Shown one piece after another: positions 20,883-34,329 of a stretch of 47,719 nt of DNA; position 1 is the first letter of the stretch, and each line of letters begins with the position of its first letter. The stretch lies in NCBI GenBank assembly GCA_024275655.1, contig JAJRYR010000063.1:1-47719 (forward strand), given 5' to 3'. Made by a program: the position numbers and the translations under genes. Origin of the DNA: an archaeon. GTDB lineage: Archaea > B1Sed10-29 > WALL01 > WAMD01. The notes under the pieces were generated by a model. It made no database searches, had not been told where the DNA came from, and was given only the letters and a program-made list of their open reading frames with translations.

Positions 20883-22306
20883 GCATTGCTCCAGACACCA
20901 AGGAATTTGGCTGGTTTTCCGCAGACAACGCAGTTGCTTCCCTCTCTTGGTTTGTGATCCAGGTCAATTCCCCTGAGCTCTTTGGTTATTTGGTCTTGGA
21001 CTTTCTTTCCGCATTCCTCCCAGTGATCGCAGAGTGGGGCTCTGATTATTACTGGTTCATTGTCCAAATTCTTTATTTCTTCAATGCTCTCCACGTCCTT
21101 GATCCTCCCTTTGAACCAGTTCCTGGCTTTCTTTGCAATACTCTCGTGAATTTCTTCTGCTAGGGAGTCCAAAGCACCCTCCAGTTCTCCTTCGCTTACT
21201 TGCATCTTTTCTCCAGTGTCCCTCCTAACTAGAGTTACCACTCCATTTTGGATGTCTCTAGGTCCTATCTCTACCCTAATTGGCACGCCCCTCAGCTCCC
21301 AGAAATAAAACTTTTCACCTGGATTCCTGTCTGAGTCGTCCAGGACAACCCTCCACCTTTTCTCTAGCATTTCCTTTATTTCCCTTGCTTTTTCTAGAAC
21401 TACCTCTTCCTTGCCTTTGAACACAATTGGAACTATCACAATCTGCGTTGGTGCGAATCTGGGCGGAAGAACCAGCCCCCTATCATCTCCGTGCACGCCT
21501 ATCAATGCGGCTATTGCCCTTTCGGATATCCCGTGACTGGTGAGCCAAACGTGATCCCTGGTTCCGTCCGGCTTCTCAAATTTAACATCAAATACCTCTG
21601 CAAATTTTCTATCTAGCATGTGGCTGGTGGCTATTTGGAGTGTCTTCCCGCTAGGCATCAGTGTATCGAATGCTATGGTTTTCTCTGCCCCTGCAAATTT
21701 GTCCCAGGCAGGCCTCTGGATGACCAGGTATGGAATTCCCATTTCATCCCAAAAGGCTCGGTAAGCCTTATCTATGATCTCCATCTCTTTTTCAGCGTCC
21801 TCCTTACTAGCAAAGGCACAGTGAGCCTCCTTGAATGTGGAGACCTCCCTAACTCTAATTAATGGTCTTGTGTGCTTTGTCTCATACCTAAAAACAGAAA
21901 CTATCTGGAAAACCTTTAGAGGAAGATCTGCGTGTGACCTTATCCATAGGGAGAACATTGGATAAATAGCAGTTTCGCTTGTTGGCCTCAAGGCTAGCTT
22001 CACATCCAGCGGGCTAGTTCCTCCATGAGTTACCCAGTAAACTTCCTCCCCAAATCCTCTTATATGGTCGGCTTCCTTTTTTAGGAATGTTTCAGGGATT
22101 ACAGTGGGGAATAGCACTTCCCGATGGCCAGTTTCCACCATCAACTCTCTCAGCCAGTCAGTAACGAGTTTTCTAAGCTGAAATCCAAATGGTCTCCAGA
22201 CCAGCATACCCTTTACTGGATACCTGTTGTCCACTATCTCCGCGTTTTCAAGGACTTCCTGATACCACTCTGAGAAGTTTTCCTTTGGAAACTCCATTCT
22301 ATCCAC
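20876..22306 (-). CDS. proS: prolyl-tRNA synthetase (archaeal/eukaryotic type)
   Basis: ProRS motifs [24 protein letters not shown]-terminal zinc-binding domain, terminal Tyr. Confidence 0.97.
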   Translation of the reverse strand: MDRMEFPKENFSEWYQEVLENAEIVDNRYPVKGMLVWRPFGFQLRKLVTDWLRELMVETGHREVLFPTVIPETFLKKEADHIRGFGEEVYWVTHGGTSPLDVKLALRPTSETAIYPMFSLWIRSHADLPLKVFQIVSVFRYETKHTRPLIRVREVSTFKEAHCAFASKEDAEKEMEIIDKAYRAFWDEMGIPYLVIQRPAWDKFAGAEKTIAFDTLMPSGKTLQIATSHMLDRKFAEVFDVKFEKPDGTRDHVWLTSHGISERAIAALIGVHGDDRGLVLPPRFAPTQIVIVPIVFKGKEEVVLEKAREIKEMLEKRWRVVLDDSDRNPGEKFYFWELRGVPIRVEIGPRDIQNGVVTLVRRDTGEKMQVSEGELEGALDSLAEEIHESIAKKARNWFKGRIKDVESIEEIKNLDNEPVIIRAPLCDHWEECGKKVQDQITKELRGIDLDHKPREGSNCVVCGKPAKFLGVWSNAY

Positions 22307-22371
22307 CTCTGTAACTGGCTATTAGTTTTTGATTGTAGATATTTAAAAATGTAAATCAGGTTAATACATGT

Positions 22372-23097
22372 GTGGTAAAAAATAGTGTCTTGGAGAGGTT
22401 GTTCGGTGCAAGTTTGGAAGAGATTGCAGAGGTACTGGGAATAGAGCACTCTAGATTGGTGGAATTTGACAAAAAACTAAGTAGAAAATTCTGGAGAGAT
22501 GTTAATCTCAAAGAGGTCTACGTTGCAAAATTAAAGTACCCAGAGGCATACATGCTGAGGTTGATGGAAACGTATACATTTGCGCATTATGGGGCTAGGC
22601 CCCACGCTACGAAACGAGAAAGGCAAAGATTGGTGGAGCGAGTGTTGAAAAACAAGGAGTCTTTGAAGGATATTGCCAAACTTCCAAGAAGCAAGAGAAT
22701 ACAAAAAGCGCTGGAGAAAGGAGTGTTGCCAGAAACAACGTTCCCGTACATCAGGGCCTACGTGATAGAACACAAAAAACTCGGGCCAATTGGACTTGCG
22801 GGCATAAACCCAGGTAAGACCCATGAGCTGAGCATGCTGGTGGTGCACCCAATTGGGAGCGATAAAAGTTTTGAAGAGTTGATGGAAGGCAAGTTGAGCA
22901 TCGGCAGTGTTTTGATGTTGTACTCTCTCTTCAAGCATGAACGTCTGCAGTTACTGGCCAACAAAAGATCTCTAGGGGTGATACACAAATTGAGAAGGGA
23001 ACTCGGTTTGAAGGGCTTCAGAATTCATAAACAGAAAAGCCAATTGGTGGAATTCTCGGAAGTAAAGTACATCCGACCAAAAAGGAAAGTTAAATAA
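22372..23097 (+). CDS. hypothetical protein (241 aa)
   Basis: Complete ORF. Confidence 0.65.
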   Translation: MVKNSVLERLFGASLEEIAEVLGIEHSRLVEFDKKLSRKFWRDVNLKEVYVAKLKYPEAYMLRLMETYTFAHYGARPHATKRERQRLVERVLKNKESLKDIAKLPRSKRIQKALEKGVLPETTFPYIRAYVIEHKKLGPIGLAGINPGKTHELSMLVVHPIGSDKSFEELMEGKLSIGSVLMLYSLFKHERLQLLANKRSLGVIHKLRRELGLKGFRIHKQKSQLVEFSEVKYIRPKRKVK

Positions 23098-23754
23098 ATG
23101 AGATCCAAGTCAAATATGAAGGGTGGTGTGATGCATCCAGAGACATTCAGAAAATTTTTTGTTCATGGGCTGAATGGATTAATCTTTGCATTCCTAGTTT
23201 ATGTTCTTCCAGTTCAACTTTCACTTGCAATAGCAGTGATCCTGCTGGGATTGACCATTTACTTTTCTAGAAGGATGTCTAGAGGAAAAACCTATCCATT
23301 GCTCAGCTGGTTGGTTGAGAAGGCAGAAAGGAAAGGCAGGCCAATTGGAAAGGGGGCGATATGGTACTTCTATGGATTGGTTTTCATTCTGGTTGTGTTC
23401 GGGCTGATAGGTGTCCCCAGAATACTGCTCTCTAGCTCGCTGTTAGTGGTTGCCCTAGGTGATTCTGTATCTACCGGGCTAGGTAGGATAGTTGGGAAGA
23501 GGAGATTGCCTAAAACAAAGACCAAAACGTATGAAGGGACTGGTCTAGGGATACTTTCAGCATTTGTGAGTATATTCCTGTTTTTGTTATTGCAGTATTC
23601 AATAGATTGGGCCTTCTGGATATCCTTTGCGGGTAGTGTTGTCGGGATGCTCACAGAGGCTTATCTAAGGGGTCCAGACGATAACTTCACCATTCCAGTG
23701 ATGGCCTGCTCTGCTATGACAATAGCGAATTCTTTATTAGTTGCATTTTGCTAA
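23098..23754 (+). CDS. dolichol kinase / phosphatidate cytidylyltransferase-like membrane protein
   Basis: Multi-TM; ALGDSVSTGLGRIVGKRRLPKTKTKTYEGT, matching the CTP-dependent polyprenol kinase signature. Confidence 0.85.
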   Translation: MRSKSNMKGGVMHPETFRKFFVHGLNGLIFAFLVYVLPVQLSLAIAVILLGLTIYFSRRMSRGKTYPLLSWLVEKAERKGRPIGKGAIWYFYGLVFILVVFGLIGVPRILLSSSLLVVALGDSVSTGLGRIVGKRRLPKTKTKTYEGTGLGILSAFVSIFLFLLLQYSIDWAFWISFAGSVVGMLTEAYLRGPDDNFTIPVMACSAMTIANSLLVAFC

Positions 23755-23783
23755 AATAGTTAGAACTAAAACAACGCAAAGGT

Positions 23784-23856
23784 GCCTCGGTAGCTCAGCT
23801 GGTAGAGCGGCCGCCTCGTAAGCGGCAGGTCGGGGGTTCGAATCCCCCCCGGGGCT
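23784..23856 (+). tRNA. tRNA-Thr(CGU)
   Basis: Full cloverleaf, acceptor GCCTCGG/CCGGGGC, anticodon loop CTCGTAA, discriminator U, no encoded CCA. Confidence 0.96.
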
Positions 23857-23882
23857 TTTAAGAAAATGTTTAAAGCCCAAAC

Positions 23883-24629
23883 CTAGTAAGCTCCCCACAA
23901 AAGTCTCTTCAGCCTTTTCTTTTCTTCTTTTGTTAAACTCTCTGATTTCATTAAATTCTTTACTTCTTTTTTCCAGAGCGTGGGAAGTTTCGCCAGTTCT
24001 TGTCTTGCTTCCTTCAGTTCAAGTTTTCCAGAGAGATAATCACGCACAATCTGATACTCTCCACCTGGATAGAAAACTTTTGAGATCCCCTTTAACTTTG
24101 GCCCAATTATCTGGTGCCACTCTCCTGGGTTCCTCTCATACAGGGCCACTAGTGAAGCTTGCTCCTCTAGGGTATAACTGAGAGGAGTATCTTTAATAAC
24201 TCCCTTTTTACGTAGTGCTTTGGAAATCCTCCTATGCAGGGGCCCTTGCGCAATTTTGTCTATGAATGTTGAAAATGTTTTTAGAAATAGAGGTTGAAGC
24301 CTCTTTTTTGTTATCTTTTTGTCATTTAACCGGTTTTCTAGCGATTTTAAGAAGGTTTTGAAATCATAGATAAACACGCAGGTACGATTTGCATTCGGGT
24401 AAAACTTCTTTAAATGTTCTCTAAATTCCTGCTTGTCAATGGTTGTTTTATCAGTAACAACTATAATATCTATGTCTGATTTCTTAGCTGCTACACCTCT
24501 AGCAGAAGAACCTGCTAGGAAAATGAATCTTATTTCACTAGGGTCCAGTTTAGGATGAACTCTATTTTCCAGGAGAATGTCTTTAACCCTCTTTGCTAGC
24601 TGGAAATTTCTTCTAGCATATTTTGTCAT
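23883..24629 (-). CDS. nucleotidyltransferase-fold protein
   Basis: FLAGSSARGVAAKKSDIDIIVV (GS-x-DxD motif). Confidence 0.8.
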   Translation of the reverse strand: MTKYARRNFQLAKRVKDILLENRVHPKLDPSEIRFIFLAGSSARGVAAKKSDIDIIVVTDKTTIDKQEFREHLKKFYPNANRTCVFIYDFKTFLKSLENRLNDKKITKKRLQPLFLKTFSTFIDKIAQGPLHRRISKALRKKGVIKDTPLSYTLEEQASLVALYERNPGEWHQIIGPKLKGISKVFYPGGEYQIVRDYLSGKLELKEARQELAKLPTLWKKEVKNLMKSESLTKEEKKRLKRLLWGAY

Positions 24630-24632
24630 GAT

Positions 24633-25100
24633 TCACACCAGTGCCTTTACCAAATCCAGCCTAGTAACTATTCCCACCAGTTTTCCTTTTTCATCCACAA
24701 CCGGAAGCCTGTGGATTCCTTTTTCCAACATTATATCTGCAGCGCTTTCTATATCCGCATCTTCAGAGACAGTTATTACATCTTTGGTCATAACGTCTTC
24801 CACTCTTCCCTTTTTCCAGGTTTCTAGTGCTCTCTCTATGTCCCACTCTTCCATCTTCATTCTTATCATTGCCTCTATGAAGTCAAAGGGTGGTGGTGAG
24901 AATATTTCCCTTGGAAAGTCGGGTATATCCAACGCTCTTATAATGTCCCCATCTGTAAGTATGCCAACTAGCTTCCCAGAATCATCCACGACTGGAAGTC
25001 CAGAGATCTTGTGCCTTTTCATTTTCTCTATTGCATCACTTATGTAGTCAGTGGGTTTCACCGTAATAACATTTCTCGTCATAACCTTCTTTACTTTCAT
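24633..25100 (-). CDS. CBS-domain pair protein
   Basis: Two CBS repeats. Confidence 0.94.
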   Translation of the reverse strand: MKVKKVMTRNVITVKPTDYISDAIEKMKRHKISGLPVVDDSGKLVGILTDGDIIRALDIPDFPREIFSPPPFDFIEAMIRMKMEEWDIERALETWKKGRVEDVMTKDVITVSEDADIESAADIMLEKGIHRLPVVDEKGKLVGIVTRLDLVKALV

Positions 25101-25846
25101 TTCAGTTTCCTCCTTTTCTTTGGAAGTTTTATGGTAAATCTAACTCCCCCATCCTTTTTATTTTCCCAGTCTATTCTACCTCCATGAATCTCCACGACCT
25201 TCTTTATTATTTGGCCTCCAGTTCCAGATCCCTTTGCCCTAGTTGACTTGCCCCCAAACGGATCTACACCAGTAGCTATTCCTGTCCCAGTGTCCTCATG
25301 AACGATCTCTATGTGGTCTCCCCTGTCCCTCAGCTTTATCCTGATTGCCTTAATCAAAGTATCGTTTTCCTTCATGTTTTGGATGCTGTTTGTCAAGAGA
25401 TTCCGAATCAATGATTTAAACGCATATTTGTCCACTTCGTGCTCAATGTTGTCTAGATCGGTTTCAATCAAGAGCCCATTCTTGTATCGGAGATTTGCTC
25501 GTTGTACCTCCTGCTTTATCAATTCTGCAAGATTTTCCTTTGTTGGGTAATAATCCTCGGTTATGGTCATCTTCATTTCGTGTATTTGGTCCAACACGCT
25601 TTTCAAGAATTCATCATCTTTCACGTGGATCAAAAAGTGAACATACTGCAACAAATTCCCTATGTCGTGAATGGCCATCTTGACCTTCCAGTGTTCTGTT
25701 TGCTTCATGGCGGACTTTGCGTCCAGAAGTAGTTCATGTATCTTTTCATTAGACAATGCTTCTTTTCTATTTAAAACTGCCCGTAGATATTTTTCTATCC
25801 TTTCTAGGACTTCGGGCAAACCCCCACTACTTGCCTTTTCTTTCAT
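25097..25846 (-). CDS. soluble sensor-kinase-like protein (HATPase)
   Basis: H-box-like AIHDIGNLLQYV, N box LIRNLLTNSIQNM, G boxes EDTGTGI and GSGTGGQIIKKVVEIHGG. Confidence 0.85.
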   Translation of the reverse strand: MKEKASSGGLPEVLERIEKYLRAVLNRKEALSNEKIHELLLDAKSAMKQTEHWKVKMAIHDIGNLLQYVHFLIHVKDDEFLKSVLDQIHEMKMTITEDYYPTKENLAELIKQEVQRANLRYKNGLLIETDLDNIEHEVDKYAFKSLIRNLLTNSIQNMKENDTLIKAIRIKLRDRGDHIEIVHEDTGTGIATGVDPFGGKSTRAKGSGTGGQIIKKVVEIHGGRIDWENKKDGGVRFTIKLPKKRRKLK

Positions 25847-25899
25847 CCCTATGTTAATACCAAAACTATTTTAAAATCCTAGCTAGAAAACTATGAGAG

Positions 25900-26208
25900 G
25901 TGAGTTACATGGTAGTGAAAATATACAAGTTTGAAAAGTCAGATTATAGCAAACTTCAAGCAGTAACGAAGCAGGACCACTTTGCCAGGAACGGATACAT
26001 AATCAGAGAGGGAAAGGTTCTGGGTGTGAGTGATGATGATGTTTACTATTTGTACATAGATGGACCAGAAGAGTTCTTTCAGGCTCATGAAAAGGAGATC
26101 CTAGAGGCAGGGGGAAAGCCAGTGGAAGGAAGCGAGTACGAGCTAGTGAAGGAGGCAATAGAAAGGGAAGAGAACAACGTTGCCACTGGTTTGGCCTTGT
26201 TTGGTTAA
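25900..26208 (+). CDS. hypothetical protein
   Basis: Complete ORF with GAGGTGA RBS. Confidence 0.65.
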   Translation: MSYMVVKIYKFEKSDYSKLQAVTKQDHFARNGYIIREGKVLGVSDDDVYYLYIDGPEEFFQAHEKEILEAGGKPVEGSEYELVKEAIEREENNVATGLALFG

Positions 26209-26291
26209 CACAATCCTTTTTAACCCCTTTTGACAAAAAAATACTGCTCTCTTGTAAAGGTCTACGTCACAGCTAACGTGCGGGGGATTCA

Positions 26292-26376
26292 GCGGGGGTG
26301 CCGGAGCCTGGTCAAACGGGGTGGACTCAAGATCCACTGGCGTAGGCCTGCGAGGGTTCGAATCCCTCCCCCCGCA
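26292..26376 (+). tRNA. tRNA-Leu(CAA)
   Basis: Acceptor GCGGGGG/CCCCCGC, long variable arm, anticodon loop CTCAAGA. Confidence 0.95.
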
Positions 26377-26393
26377 CCTTTTAAGGTGTTCTA

Positions 26394-27170
26394 ATGGCCA
26401 AGAAAAGAGGGTTGGTAAAACCATCGGAGGTAAGGAAAAAGATTGAAGAACTGTCCAGGAAACCTGCTCCACCAGAACCGCAATTTAAGGAAGCCGTGCA
26501 GGCCTTCACTGTTTCTAAAATGCTAAGGGTGCACAATGTACACATAATAGGCTCAGATGTCAGGATACCGCTGACTACTGGAGTAGTGAGTAGTTTGAAA
26601 GAGGTTGGTCGGAGATTGGACAAGATAACTGGCCAAAAGAGAAAGAAAAACAAGCCGAGAAAATCAGCAGAAATAGATGTGTGGGTAATGACAGACCTCC
26701 CAGAGGGCAGGATGCACCTCCTTCTAGAACTAAAGAACCTACCCAAGAATGAGAACGTCTCCACGTTATCCAAGTACTACAAGTATGGTGTGGAAGTTGT
26801 CAACCTTCTGAAAAAACACCCTTATCTTTTGGGAACAGCAGACACTAGGAGTTTCCCCATAGGTGGGCTGGGGAAGAAAGTCAGAGTCCCTGTGGAAAGA
26901 TGGAGGGAGGCGAATAAACTGATGTATGTCCTAGTGACGAACAGGTCACCAACTAAAAGGGAATGGGAAAGACTAGAAAGATTAAAACAGGAAACAGGGC
27001 AGCACATACTAGTGGTTAGGGATTATGAGCTAGGAAAGCTAATAAATTACTTGAGGAAAGGGAGACCGTCTGGAAGGTTTGCTGGTAAGACCCAGAAGAT
27101 AGTAGTGCATTCATTTACCCCAGAGGGTCCCTTGGACAAGTTCTTGAAGGATCAAAAAAATAAGAAGTAA
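26394..27170 (+). CDS. hypothetical protein (258 aa)
   Basis: Complete ORF. Confidence 0.65.
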   Translation: MAKKRGLVKPSEVRKKIEELSRKPAPPEPQFKEAVQAFTVSKMLRVHNVHIIGSDVRIPLTTGVVSSLKEVGRRLDKITGQKRKKNKPRKSAEIDVWVMTDLPEGRMHLLLELKNLPKNENVSTLSKYYKYGVEVVNLLKKHPYLLGTADTRSFPIGGLGKKVRVPVERWREANKLMYVLVTNRSPTKREWERLERLKQETGQHILVVRDYELGKLINYLRKGRPSGRFAGKTQKIVVHSFTPEGPLDKFLKDQKNKK

Positions 27171-27505
27171 AGGAGCAGTGGGCTGTAGTCTGCCTTCTGT
27201 ATTAAGGGGGCATTGGACTAAGCGGTCCAAGCCTTGCACCCGTTACCCCGCTCCTGGGCACGTTTCACCCTGGCTGGCTTCTCTCGGTGGGCTTCATTGA
27301 TATGAAACCAGCCAGGTGTCGTTTCTGCTCCCAGGGTCTGGTCTCCCAGGCTCAGCGGACCGCCAACTAACTGGCGGTGGGTGGGCAGAACTTCCTCACC
27401 AGAGGAGACACCTACGGTTTCTCCCTCTACCCTCTTCCCTTGGTTGTGGGGGTAGAGGGGACCCGTTGGTGGTCCCTCTGGCGAAGCCCCCTGCCCACTA
27501 CTCCT
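27171..27505 (-). ncRNA. rnpB: RNase P RNA
   Basis: P1 AGGAGTAGTGGGC/GCCCACTGCTCCT closes the RNA; CR-I GAGGAAGTTCTGCC pairs with CR-V ACAGAAGGCAGACTAC (P4). Confidence 0.88.
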
Positions 27506-27526
27506 ATGAGTATTCTGCATGAACTA

Positions 27527-27536
27527 GTTATTAATC
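27527..27536 (-). promoter_or_regulatory. putative TATA box of RNase P RNA
   Basis: GATTAATAAC centred about 26 nt upstream of the inferred 5' end. Confidence 0.4.
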
Positions 27537-27582
27537 CTTATTCTAGAGCTACCGCTAGGCCGGTAACAATCACAGAACTAGC

Positions 27583-27593
27583 AAAAAGAAAAA
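27583..27593 (-). terminator. putative rRNA operon U-tract terminator
   Basis: TTTTTCTTTTT just beyond the 23S processing stem. Confidence 0.45.
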
Positions 27594-27631
27594 CCTGTGA
27601 AAGACCGCGTGCATTTAAGGAACGACCTAGA

Positions 27632-30650
<3,019 letters not shown>

Positions 30651-30738
30651 GTCGTTCTTCCTCTGCACGCGGCCTTCATCAACATTAGGCCATCAGATTG
30701 GAACCCCGAGGATTCCAATCCTCATGTATAAAAAATGG

Positions 30739-30844
30739 TGGACCCGCCGAGACGTTCTGGCATCTTTCCTAACAGGAAAGTGCCCTTCGAACTCGGGACC
30801 TCGCGCGTGCAAGGCGCGCGCTCTTCCAGCTGAGCTACGGGCCC
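30739..30844 (-). tRNA. tRNA-Ala(UGC) with putative 33-nt T-loop intron (30753..30785)
   Basis: Acceptor GGGCCCG/CGGGTCC, anticodon loop CTTGCAC; T-arm CCGAG-TTCGAA-[33 nt]-T-CTCGG. Confidence 0.85.
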
Positions 30845-30893
30845 ACCACAAAAAGGCCTGCAAGCCCATTAGAGCCCCCAGTGGGAGCAAAGC

Positions 30894-32370
<1,477 letters not shown>

Positions 32371-32570
32371 CTGGCTATCCACGCACAACAGAGTACGCCG
32401 CAGAAATTAGCTTTTTACTCCCACTGGAGGAGTACTCTGGGCTTGCAGGCCTCAATCAGATTTGAGCATCCATACTCAAATCTTCATCAGCGAAATTCTT
32501 TCTGGGCCAAACCGGCCCATCACAGAAGGTGATCGCTATACAACGAAGCGTAATAGTTTTACTTGAACGT

Positions 32571-32587
32571 ATTTATAAACCTTTCGG
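32571..32587 (-). promoter_or_regulatory. rRNA operon promoter (BRE+TATA)
   Basis: Minus strand CGAAAGGTTTATAAAT. Confidence 0.75.
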
Positions 32588-32700
32588 TTTTTGAAAATCC
32601 CCAGATCCCCTTTATTCTGGGGTCCCTAGTCACCTAGGCATAAAAATTTTGAACTAGGAAGTATAAAAATGTTGACCAGTTTAAACTAGTGGTGGTGAAC

Positions 32701-33192
32701 ATGTTCGACGACGACTTTGACATATTCTTTGACAAAAAGAAGAGAAGAAGGTTCTTCTTTGACATATTTGATGAATTTGAGAGAATGGACAGACTGCTGG
32801 ATGAATTGTTTAAGCAAAGCATGAAAGACCTAGAAAAAATAAAACCAGGAAAATCTTACGTCTATGGCTTTTCCATAAAGATAGGGCCAGATGGGAAACC
32901 AATTATAGAAGAGTTTGGAAACTTCAGACCAGAAGAGAAGAAGCTAGAAGTTAGGGACGAGAGAGAACCGCTCACTGACGTTATAGACCATGGAAAGGAA
33001 GTAAGCGTGATAGCAGAGCTACCCGGAGTTGAAGAGAAGGAAATCAAAGTTAAAGTAAACAAAGGGAAATTGATTATAGACGTCCCAGGGAAGTACTACA
33101 AGGAGATAAAATTACCCAAAGTTGCTAGGAACAGCATGAAATGGAGATTCAAGAATGGCGTGCTGGAGATAAACATAAAAAAGGCAGAGTGA
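32701..33192 (+). CDS. small heat shock protein (Hsp20/alpha-crystallin)
   Basis: VIAELPGVEEKEIKVKVNKGKLIID, WRFKNGVLEINIKK; TATA GTATAAAAAT upstream. Confidence 0.93.
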   Translation: MFDDDFDIFFDKKKRRRFFFDIFDEFERMDRLLDELFKQSMKDLEKIKPGKSYVYGFSIKIGPDGKPIIEEFGNFRPEEKKLEVRDEREPLTDVIDHGKEVSVIAELPGVEEKEIKVKVNKGKLIIDVPGKYYKEIKLPKVARNSMKWRFKNGVLEINIKKAE

Positions 33193-33196
33193 GCAC

Positions 33197-33850
33197 ATGC
33201 CTTGCAAGAGTGAGCTTATCAGGAAGATCGAGAACATAGTTAAGGATAAAATGTCTGGTCTTCCTCCCTCCCACAATTTCTCGCATGTGGACAGGGTCAG
33301 AAGGCTGGCATTGGAACTTGGCAAGGAATTGAACGCGGACCTAGAGGTTCTTGAATTGGCTAGTTTACTTCACGATATTGGATTGAAGGGTGAGTTATTA
33401 GGAGAGGGTGATCACGCCACAATCTCAGCTAGAATTGCCAGGGAACTGCTTGCTGGGAAAATTGATGGAGACAAGCTAGAGAAGATTTTAGATGCAATTG
33501 AAAATCATAGATATTCATCTGGAAGAAGGCCCAAATACCTCGAGGGATTGATTCTACAGGACGCAGATAGATTGGATGCCCTAGGGGCAGTGGGCATTGC
33601 AAGAGTATTTACCAGTGCAAAGGCAAACACTAGGGAATTTTACAATCCAGAGGATCCATTTTGGGAAACTAATAGAAAGCTGGACGATAAAGAATTTGCT
33701 TTGGATCACTTCTACACAAAATTGTTAAAGCTAGAAGAAATCATGAACACAGAGCCAGGAAGAAAAGAAGCAAAGAGGAGAACAAAATTCATGATACATT
33801 TCTTGGATGAGTTGAAGAGAGAGGTGATGGGATGGAATTCCAACAGGTAA
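33197..33850 (+). CDS. HD-domain phosphohydrolase
   Basis: HNFSHVDRV, LLHDIG, DADRLDALG. Confidence 0.92.
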   Translation: MPCKSELIRKIENIVKDKMSGLPPSHNFSHVDRVRRLALELGKELNADLEVLELASLLHDIGLKGELLGEGDHATISARIARELLAGKIDGDKLEKILDAIENHRYSSGRRPKYLEGLILQDADRLDALGAVGIARVFTSAKANTREFYNPEDPFWETNRKLDDKEFALDHFYTKLLKLEEIMNTEPGRKEAKRRTKFMIHFLDELKREVMGWNSNR

Positions 33851-34329
33851 TTGAAGGAAGGAGGAGCATACGAAAATTTGAGGATAAAGAAGTAGAGGAT
33901 AACAAAATCAAAAGAATAGTTGAAAATGTGATGTGGACCCCCTCAGCCCATAACAACCAGGAATGGGAGATATTCGTCGTTAAAGATGACGAGATAAAAA
34001 GGAAACTGGCTAAAGCCGCGTTGCACCAGGATTTCGTTGAACATGCTCCAGTCGTATTTGTGGTGTGTGGGGACAAAAATAGATGCAGGGAGAATGAAAT
34101 GCATTATTTGTTCATGGACATTGGAATGGTGTGCTACAACATTTGTTTAACTGCTTATGACCTAGGTCTTGGAAGTTGCATTGTAGGGGCGTTTTACCCC
34201 GGGGAAGTATCTGAGATTCTAGATCTCCCCGAAAACTTGATTCCCTTATCTTTAGTACCAGTGGGTTATCCAGCAGAAGATCCTAAGCCACCTAGGAGGA
34301 GAACGGACTATGTCCACTGGATCAAATAA
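33832..34329 (+). CDS. nitroreductase-family protein
   Basis: GRRSIRKFEDKEV, WTPSAHNNQEWEIFVV. Confidence 0.92.
   Translation: MEFQQVIEGRRSIRKFEDKEVEDNKIKRIVENVMWTPSAHNNQEWEIFVVKDDEIKRKLAKAALHQDFVEHAPVVFVVCGDKNRCRENEMHYLFMDIGMVCYNICLTAYDLGLGSCIVGAFYPGEVSEILDLPENLIPLSLVPVGYPAEDPKPPRRRTDYVHWIK

Noticed and set aside
27548-27566. Small hairpin TACCG/CGGTA in the 23S-RNase P gap as a separate ncRNA
   Set aside because: Only 5 bp; insufficient support beyond a spacer hairpin.
27506-27604. 5S rRNA between 23S and RNase P RNA
   Set aside because: Gap of about 100 nt lacks 5S conserved sequence; 5S is probably unlinked.
30736-30738. Encoded CCA at the 3' end of tRNA-Ala
   Set aside because: CCA follows the discriminator, but tRNA-Thr and tRNA-Leu lack it; three bases may be chance.
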